Source: Niastella caeni
GTDB lineage: Bacteria > Bacteroidota > Bacteroidia > Chitinophagales > Chitinophagaceae
Direction of reading: 5' to 3'
Length of the DNA stretch: 64,000 nt
Assembly: GCF_004834005.1 (NCBI RefSeq)
Contig: NZ_STFF01000005.1
Span: 124,001-188,000, forward strand
Shown in pieces: positions 59,398-64,000 of the stretch (positions are counted from its first letter, which is position 1; every line of letters begins with the position of its first letter). A model generated the notes under the pieces. The model had not been told where the DNA came from and made no database searches. It worked only from the letters and a program-made list of their open reading frames with translations. A program made the position numbers and the translations under genes.

Positions 59398-59895
59398 ATG
59401 AAGTCAGTAATAATCATAAGGCACGCAAAAAGCAGTTGGGATCACATCGGTGTAGATGACTTTGATCGTCCATTGAATGAACGGGGTAAGGAAGATGCAC
59501 CCAGGATGGCCAAAAGATTGTTGGAGCGCAATGTTACAATCGATGCATTTATTTCAAGTTCAGCTAAAAGGGCGCGAAAAACAGCTGCCATTTTCATAAA
59601 AGAATTCGGTGGCGGAAAAGACGATGTACTATTGTTGCCTGAATTATACCTGGCTGGTCCCGATGCATTTTATAATGCAATAGCACAGGCGCCATCATCT
59701 GCCAATACCATTGCCCTCTTTGCTCATAATCCCGGTATCACCGATTTTGCCAACGAACTAACCGATGTGCGGATAGACGATATGCCTACCTGCGCCATAT
59801 TTGCGGTGAAAGCTGATATTCAGAATTGGTCGCAATTCAGGGATGCGGAGAAGCAATACTGGTTTTTTGATTATCCCAAAGCGAAACTGGGATGA
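59398..59895 (+). CDS. SixA-like phosphohistidine phosphatase (histidine phosphatase family)
   Basis: The 165-residue protein has the catalytic RHAKSSW motif (Arg8-His9), DFDRPLNERGKEDAPRMA, SSAKRARKTAAIF and the second conserved His in LFAHNPGITDFAN. These are signatures of the SixA branch, which removes phosphate from His of phosphorelay proteins. A role in damping the nearby two-component pathway is possible but not shown by sequence; SixA-like proteins are common outside such contexts. Confidence 0.88.
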   Translation: MKSVIIIRHAKSSWDHIGVDDFDRPLNERGKEDAPRMAKRLLERNVTIDAFISSSAKRARKTAAIFIKEFGGGKDDVLLLPELYLAGPDAFYNAIAQAPSSANTIALFAHNPGITDFANELTDVRIDDMPTCAIFAVKADIQNWSQFRDAEKQYWFFDYPKAKLG

Positions 59896-59931
59896 CGGGG
59901 ATTGCTGGGATGGTGGATTGATCATCTTTTA

Positions 59932-61062
59932 TTAATGTTCTGCCTTCTTTATCTGCTCAATCATTTCTCCGATCACTATTTTATACGCCGACATGTCAAA
60001 TACAGGTTGCTGATACGGGAACGTCTTAACTTCAGCCAATACTTTTTTTAATGAGAAATGAGATTGGGAAACTGCATAAGCCAGATGTTCTTTGTGCAGA
60101 TAACCCGCTATATATTCCTGCTCTGCCTGTCCGGGCGTTGGCACCAGGATGCTTTTCTTACCAAGCTTCAACAGGTCCATAACAGTCGTATACCCCGAAC
60201 GGCTGATCACATATTCCGAATTACATATTAGTTTATTCAACATGCCGGCTGGTGCATGATTGTGTATGATGCAATTTCCTGCCGACTGAACGGGACTACT
60301 GCTACCTGGTAATCCTCTTACCAGCACAATATTTCCTGGTTGTTGTTTGAATGCCTGTAATAAAAGGTTTTCAAAAATAGTGCGTTGCGGTTCCGGCCCG
60401 GAAAGAATGACCAATAGGTTTATAGAAGTTGTTTTTCCCTGGCAGGCATTTAGCCTGCTAAGACCACCAATGTAGCGTAAAGGAATGGCTGGCAATTTAC
60501 CGGGGTGTGATAATTCGCCCGCCAGCGTTTTTCCTGCTTCATAATCGGGTACCCAACAGGTTGAGAATTGCTTAATGCGAAAATAATTTAAATATTGAAC
60601 CAGCCGGTCGGTGAGTTTGCCCAGCCCTGTTTTAATATATAATTGATGGGTAATGAAAACAGAATGAACACCACGGGCATGTAAACCAAACCGGTTATCG
60701 GAAATGATAATATCAACAGGTTTCGTTTTCAGGAAAATATTTAACCAGGTGTTTTCGTTATTGATTTTGATCAATATTTTTGGCGTCTGGAGAATGATCC
60801 TTACGATTGTACCCCACCTCTTTTTTCCGTATTTCAAATTATACCCTGGTAAATGCACGTAAGTAAGCTGTGGAAACTCCCCGATCAATAAAGCTTTTTG
60901 CGTTGAATTACAGGCTATAATAACCTGGCAACCCAAATGAAGTAATTCGTGGATAATGGGAATACAACGGGTGGTGTGCCCTAGCCCCCAATCCAACGGC
61001 GATAGCAATACGATGGGTTTTTGTGCCTTGGTGTTAAAATTGTTGCTTTCGGGCAATATCAA
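59932..61062 (-). CDS. Glycosyltransferase, GT-B fold (GT28/MurG-like)
   Basis: The 376-residue protein resembles UDP-sugar glycosyltransferases of the GT-B fold: LLSPLDWGLGHTTRCIPIIH near the start, a donor-domain loop VILSGPEPQRTIFE, and SRSGYTTVMDLLKLGKKSIL followed by VPTPGQAEQEYIA, as in MurG/MGD synthases. The most upstream start is TTG at 61062; no ATG is available near. No signal peptide. The acceptor is unknown, and no cell-wall genes are adjacent. Confidence 0.8.
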   Translation of the reverse strand: MILPESNNFNTKAQKPIVLLSPLDWGLGHTTRCIPIIHELLHLGCQVIIACNSTQKALLIGEFPQLTYVHLPGYNLKYGKKRWGTIVRIILQTPKILIKINNENTWLNIFLKTKPVDIIISDNRFGLHARGVHSVFITHQLYIKTGLGKLTDRLVQYLNYFRIKQFSTCWVPDYEAGKTLAGELSHPGKLPAIPLRYIGGLSRLNACQGKTTSINLLVILSGPEPQRTIFENLLLQAFKQQPGNIVLVRGLPGSSSPVQSAGNCIIHNHAPAGMLNKLICNSEYVISRSGYTTVMDLLKLGKKSILVPTPGQAEQEYIAGYLHKEHLAYAVSQSHFSLKKVLAEVKTFPYQQPVFDMSAYKIVIGEMIEQIKKAEH

Positions 61063-61109
61063 ATACTAATTTGTTCGTAAAATAGTTTAATTTAGTAAGA
61101 ACCGAGTAT

Positions 61110-61253
61110 ATGAAGAAAGTAAGTTATACTGTGATCGTTTTGTTAATTATTAGCCTGGTTATGGCCAGTTGCAGTTCAGGTAATCGCATCAGTGGTGGCG
61201 GTTCATCCAAAAAATGCGGCTGTGGTTTAAACAGGGGATTTGTAGGTTATTAA
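61110..61253 (+). CDS. Tiny Cys-rich lipoprotein
   Basis: A 47-residue reading frame from ATG 61110 has a lipoprotein signal peptide (VIVLLIISLVMASC, lipid Cys21). The mature part is only about 27 residues, with a Gly/Ser linker (RISGGGSSKK) and a CGCG motif before the C-terminus GFVGY. The two Cys could bind a metal or form a disulfide. It is divergent from the glycosyltransferase gene and 15 bases before the next small gene. I recall similar small proteins in this phylum but know no function. Confidence 0.7.
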   Translation: MKKVSYTVIVLLIISLVMASCSSGNRISGGGSSKKCGCGLNRGFVGY

Positions 61254-61268
61254 AAGCCGATACAGACA

Positions 61269-61517
61269 ATGAAAAACTCTAATCGCGATCTGCTTGTCCT
61301 GGTAAAGGATGCCTATACCAATAAAGAAGCTATGCAATACGAGCTTCAGCAATTGAACCTGTTGTTGGTGAATTTTGAAACACTCGACAGCTTTTGCATA
61401 GCGCATGAAGTATTTGATATTCAAAAGTATCGCATACTTACAAAGAAATCGCAATTACAGAAGATCGTTGAACAGGAAACATTAAAGCCTTTCGTGTTTA
61501 TCTGCAATAAGAATTAA
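61269..61517 (+). CDS. Small hypothetical protein, partner of the Cys-rich lipoprotein
   Basis: The 82-residue cytosolic protein is mostly helical (TNKEAMQYELQQLNLLLVNF; KKSQLQKIVEQETLKPFVFI). It follows the lipoprotein gene after 15 bases, so both probably share a transcript that ends at the terminator at 61544. No family is recognised. Confidence 0.6.
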   Translation: MKNSNRDLLVLVKDAYTNKEAMQYELQQLNLLLVNFETLDSFCIAHEVFDIQKYRILTKKSQLQKIVEQETLKPFVFICNKN

Positions 61518-61543
61518 CCGGTATTTATTAGCATAAAATAACT

Positions 61544-61580
61544 AAGCGTGGCACGGTTTCAAACCGTGCCACGCTTTTTA
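61544..61580. terminator. Strong terminator after the small two-gene unit
   Basis: A 16-bp perfect inverted repeat (61544-61559 with 61561-61576) is followed by T residues. It lies between the convergent small gene and the aminotransferase gene and could serve both strands. Confidence 0.85.
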
Positions 61581-61589
61581 TATAGCTGT

Positions 61590-62846
61590 TTAGCTTAATT
61601 TTTTCAGCGCATTCCTCAATTGATCTATCATTTCACCGATCTCTTCTTTTTTACAGGTGCCAACGCTTAACCGGTACCAGGGCGATGACCTGTCGGCCCC
61701 GAATGCATAAAAAGGCACTACCGCCAGTTTGGCTTCATTCAACAGGTAAGCGGTAACATCACTTTGTTGTGTCAACTGTTTGCCGGCCGCTGTTTTCTTA
61801 CCAGCCAGGTCAATTTTTATGGTAAGGTAAATAGCCGCCTGCGGAGCAATGGCGTCCACTGAAAAACCTTCTGCCTTCAGTTGTTGTAATCCATTATAAA
61901 TATCCCGTAAACGCACTTCTACTTCCGCCTTGAAATGCTTCAGGTAATTATCAATCGCTTCTTTATTGTACAGGAAACGGGCAACGGCCTTCTGTTCAGC
62001 CATAGGCGCCCAGGCCCCTACATGGCTCAGGATAGCCTTCATTTTATCGAGAATAACCTGGGGGCCAAATGCCCAACCCACCCGAACGCCGGTAGCGGCA
62101 AACACTTTGCTTATGGCATCAATAAAAATGGTATAAGGCTGCATGGCCGGCCGCAACGATACGGGATTGTAATGCTTAATATCGCCAAACGTCAATTGCC
62201 AGTACATTTGATCATACATCACGTATAACTTCTTTTCACCGTCACCACGGCTACTGTTTTCTTCCAGCACCATATCGCAGATGGCCTCCAGGTCGTGTTT
62301 GGTGAATGTAGTGCCGGTGGGGTTTTGGGGAGAACACAAAGCCAGTAACGTAGCGCCTTTCAAATGCGGGCGAATGTCTTTGGCAATGGGCATAAAGTTG
62401 TTTTCAGCCCGGGCTTCCACCACTACGTGTTCAGCACCCACAAAATGCGTATAATGGTTATTGTTCCAGGAAGGAACGGCATAAATCACCTTGTCTTCCT
62501 TATCGCAAATGGCGCGGTATAATGAATAAATTAATGGCCGGCCTCCCGATGCTACCAGTATTTCAGGCGCCGAATAGGTCAATTGCTCCCGTTCCTTTAG
62601 AAAATGGGCAATGGCTTCCCGCAGGTCAAGGTTGCCCTCTGCGGCCGGGTAATTGGTAAAATGTTGCCGGTAAGCCGTAATTATTTCTTCTTCCAGTTCC
62701 TTTGGAATAGGGAAAATGGCAGGATCAAAATCGCCAACAGTAAAATTATAGATCTTTTCTCCTCCACGGATCTTATCGCGTATTTCGCCGCCCAGTTTTA
62801 CAATTTCCGATCCTATCAAAGTTTCTGCGAGATGGCTAAGTTTCAT
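61590..62846 (-). CDS. PLP-dependent class I/II aminotransferase
   Basis: The 418-residue protein is a fold-type I aminotransferase of the aspartate-aminotransferase group. Visible are YPAAEGNLDLREAIAHFLKE, the PLP-contact SGGRPLIYSLYRAI, CSPQNPTGTTFTKHDLEAIC, the Asp-x-x-Tyr motif VMYDQMYW, the Schiff-base Lys in FIDAISKVFAATGVRVGW, and a late Arg in WYRLSVGTCK that should bind the substrate carboxylate. The substrate is unknown. The palindrome TTACATGTAA lies 49 bases upstream. Confidence 0.88.
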   Translation of the reverse strand: MKLSHLAETLIGSEIVKLGGEIRDKIRGGEKIYNFTVGDFDPAIFPIPKELEEEIITAYRQHFTNYPAAEGNLDLREAIAHFLKEREQLTYSAPEILVASGGRPLIYSLYRAICDKEDKVIYAVPSWNNNHYTHFVGAEHVVVEARAENNFMPIAKDIRPHLKGATLLALCSPQNPTGTTFTKHDLEAICDMVLEENSSRGDGEKKLYVMYDQMYWQLTFGDIKHYNPVSLRPAMQPYTIFIDAISKVFAATGVRVGWAFGPQVILDKMKAILSHVGAWAPMAEQKAVARFLYNKEAIDNYLKHFKAEVEVRLRDIYNGLQQLKAEGFSVDAIAPQAAIYLTIKIDLAGKKTAAGKQLTQQSDVTAYLLNEAKLAVVPFYAFGADRSSPWYRLSVGTCKKEEIGEMIDQLRNALKKLS

Positions 62847-62894
62847 TGTTAATATTGTAGCGCAAAAATAAGATGTTGTAGCCTTATACCCTTT

Positions 62895-62904
62895 TTACAT
62901 GTAA
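62895..62904. promoter_or_regulatory. Palindrome TTACATGTAA upstream of the aminotransferase gene
   Basis: A 10-bp perfect palindrome 49 bases before the minus-strand start codon. It shares its core with the sites at 49607-49618 and 51289-51304. Confidence 0.35.
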
Positions 62905-63010
62905 CTTTTCAACTATGTTAATCTTTATATCTGGTTAACTTAGCAAGGAATTAACAACTTAAGCGTTTTTATTTTCAATAATTCAGGGATTTTTCTGTTA
63001 TTGCAACACT

Positions 63011-64000
63011 ATGAAACGAATTTTATCGCTGGCTATACTGTTGATAAGCTGTACGTTAGGGATGGCGCAATCCGGTTATGATATTCCTATTACGCTAAAA
63101 CCTTATAAGAAGGCTTACGTGTACCTAGGTTATTATTATGGAAGGTTAAAAGCCCTGGCCGATTCGGCGTTGCTGGATGATAATGGCAAAGGCGTATTTA
63201 AGGGGAAAGAACCACTCCCCGGTGGTATTTACTTTGTAGTTTCCCCACGCAAGGAAATTTTGTTTGAAATACTCATCGATAAGCAACAACAGTTCTCAAT
63301 AGTTGCCGATTCGGCAACCTTGCCCAATAATGTAATTTTCATGGGCTCGCAGGACAATGCCCTGTTCCATTTGTATACCCGGTTTACCAATCAGATAGGC
63401 GGTGATATTAATAAGACAAATGCTGATTTCAAATTGGCAAAGAATGCTAAAGATTCCGCAAAGCTGAAAACCCGCTTAAAACTGCTCACCGATAGAATGC
63501 AGGTGTATCGCGATAGTATGATCGCTAAAAATCCCAACACGTTTTTAACAGCTTTATTCCAGGCGATGAAAGAACCGGTAGTGCCTCCGGGCGCTAAACA
63601 TCCCGGCAGCAAGTATGACTCTATGTATGCCTACCGGTATTATAAATCGCATTATTGGGATGGCGTTAATTTCAACGACGGCAGGCTGGTAAGAACACCT
63701 TTCTTTGAAGCAAAGCTGGAAAAATATTATAAAGAACTGGTAGTGCCGCAACCAGATTCAATAAAGAAGGAAGTGGACCACATGTTGTTGTATTCAAGAA
63801 GCAATCCTGAAATGTTTAAATACCTGCTGGTGCATTTTGTGCAGAAGTATGTAAATCCTGAATACATGGGCCAGGATGCCGTATTTGTTCACTTGTTTGA
63901 AAAATATATAAATACCGGGCAGGCTGAATTTTTTACCCAGCAGTATAAAGACTTTGTGTACAAGCGGGCGTATAGCCTTATGGCTAACCTCATAGGGCAA
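63011..64000 (+). CDS. Secreted protein with DUF5106/DUF4369-like region (partial, runs off the right edge)
   Basis: From ATG 63011 the frame is open to the end of the window (330 codons). It starts with a signal peptide (ILSLAILLISCTLGMAQ). After it come a strand domain resembling DUF4369 (YDIPITLKPYKKAYVYLG; LPGGIYFVVSPRKEILFEI), a helical linker with many Lys and Asp (KLKTRLKLLTDRMQVYRDS), and a helical region (YWDGVNFNDGRLVRTPFFE) of the DUF5106 type. In this phylum such proteins usually end in a TlpA-type thioredoxin domain, which would lie outside the window; that is a prediction. Confidence 0.7.
   Translation, partial: MKRILSLAILLISCTLGMAQSGYDIPITLKPYKKAYVYLGYYYGRLKALADSALLDDNGKGVFKGKEPLPGGIYFVVSPRKEILFEILIDKQQQFSIVADSATLPNNVIFMGSQDNALFHLYTRFTNQIGGDINKTNADFKLAKNAKDSAKLKTRLKLLTDRMQVYRDSMIAKNPNTFLTALFQAMKEPVVPPGAKHPGSKYDSMYAYRYYKSHYWDGVNFNDGRLVRTPFFEAKLEKYYKELVVPQPDSIKKEVDHMLLYSRSNPEMFKYLLVHFVQKYVNPEYMGQDAVFVHLFEKYINTGQAEFFTQQYKDFVYKRAYSLMANLIGQ

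Overview
The window is bacterial chromosome from a member of the Bacteroidota, most likely Chitinophagaceae (Chitinophaga/Niastella-like). The evidence is a SusC/SusD pair driven by an ECF sigma and FecR anti-sigma, TonB receptors with CarboxypepD-reg N-termini, DUF4834 and DUF6046 proteins, TlpA/DUF4369-type thioredoxins, promoters of the TTTG...TAnnTTTG type and near absence of Shine-Dalgarno sites. This assignment comes from family knowledge and sequence reading; no search was run.

Bases 1-13970 hold a co-directional contractile-tail module in P2-like order: sheath (DUF2586), tube, tail-assembly chaperone with a -1 frameshift, short tape measure, DUF6046 hub protein, gpD-like hub, spike-like protein, gp25/W-like and LysM/X-like proteins, three small membrane proteins, a J-like baseplate protein, an unrecognised protein in the gpI position, two fibre proteins and three tandem paralogous fibre-like proteins that each begin with a Sec signal peptide. 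A terminator closes the block. No head, packaging, integrase or endolysin gene is visible, but the left edge is cut, so prophage and tailocin cannot be told apart.

Bases 14056-25504 carry a squalene/phytoene-synthase-like enzyme behind a beta-hydroxyacid-dehydrogenase-like gene, a 42-bp-phased palindrome array, a Tat-exported GH28-like beta-helix protein, a siderophore-type TonB receptor, a PL6-like lyase, a TlpA-like thioredoxin and a double GNAT protein. Bases 25505-30301 hold two AT-rich orphan genes (one apparently frameshifted), tRNA-Asn, a Rieske protein, HflX, an outer-membrane beta-barrel protein, tRNA-Met and a broken tRNA copy.

Bases 30444-42937 form a complete polysaccharide utilisation locus: ECF sigma, FecR, SusC with STN domain, SusD, GH144-like, GH43-like plus discoidin, and GH3. 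GH144 plus GH3 suggests beta-1,2-glucan as substrate (inference). Bases 42973-51044 are housekeeping: HAD phosphatase, DUF4834, rimP-nusA-infB with an attenuator-like leader, and a SurA-like isomerase. Bases 51344-59190 contain a giant multi-PAS histidine kinase, its LuxR-type regulator, purF, and a second near-duplicate regulator. The remainder holds SixA-like phosphatase, a glycosyltransferase, a tiny Cys-rich lipoprotein with a small partner, an aminotransferase and the start of a secreted protein running off the right edge.
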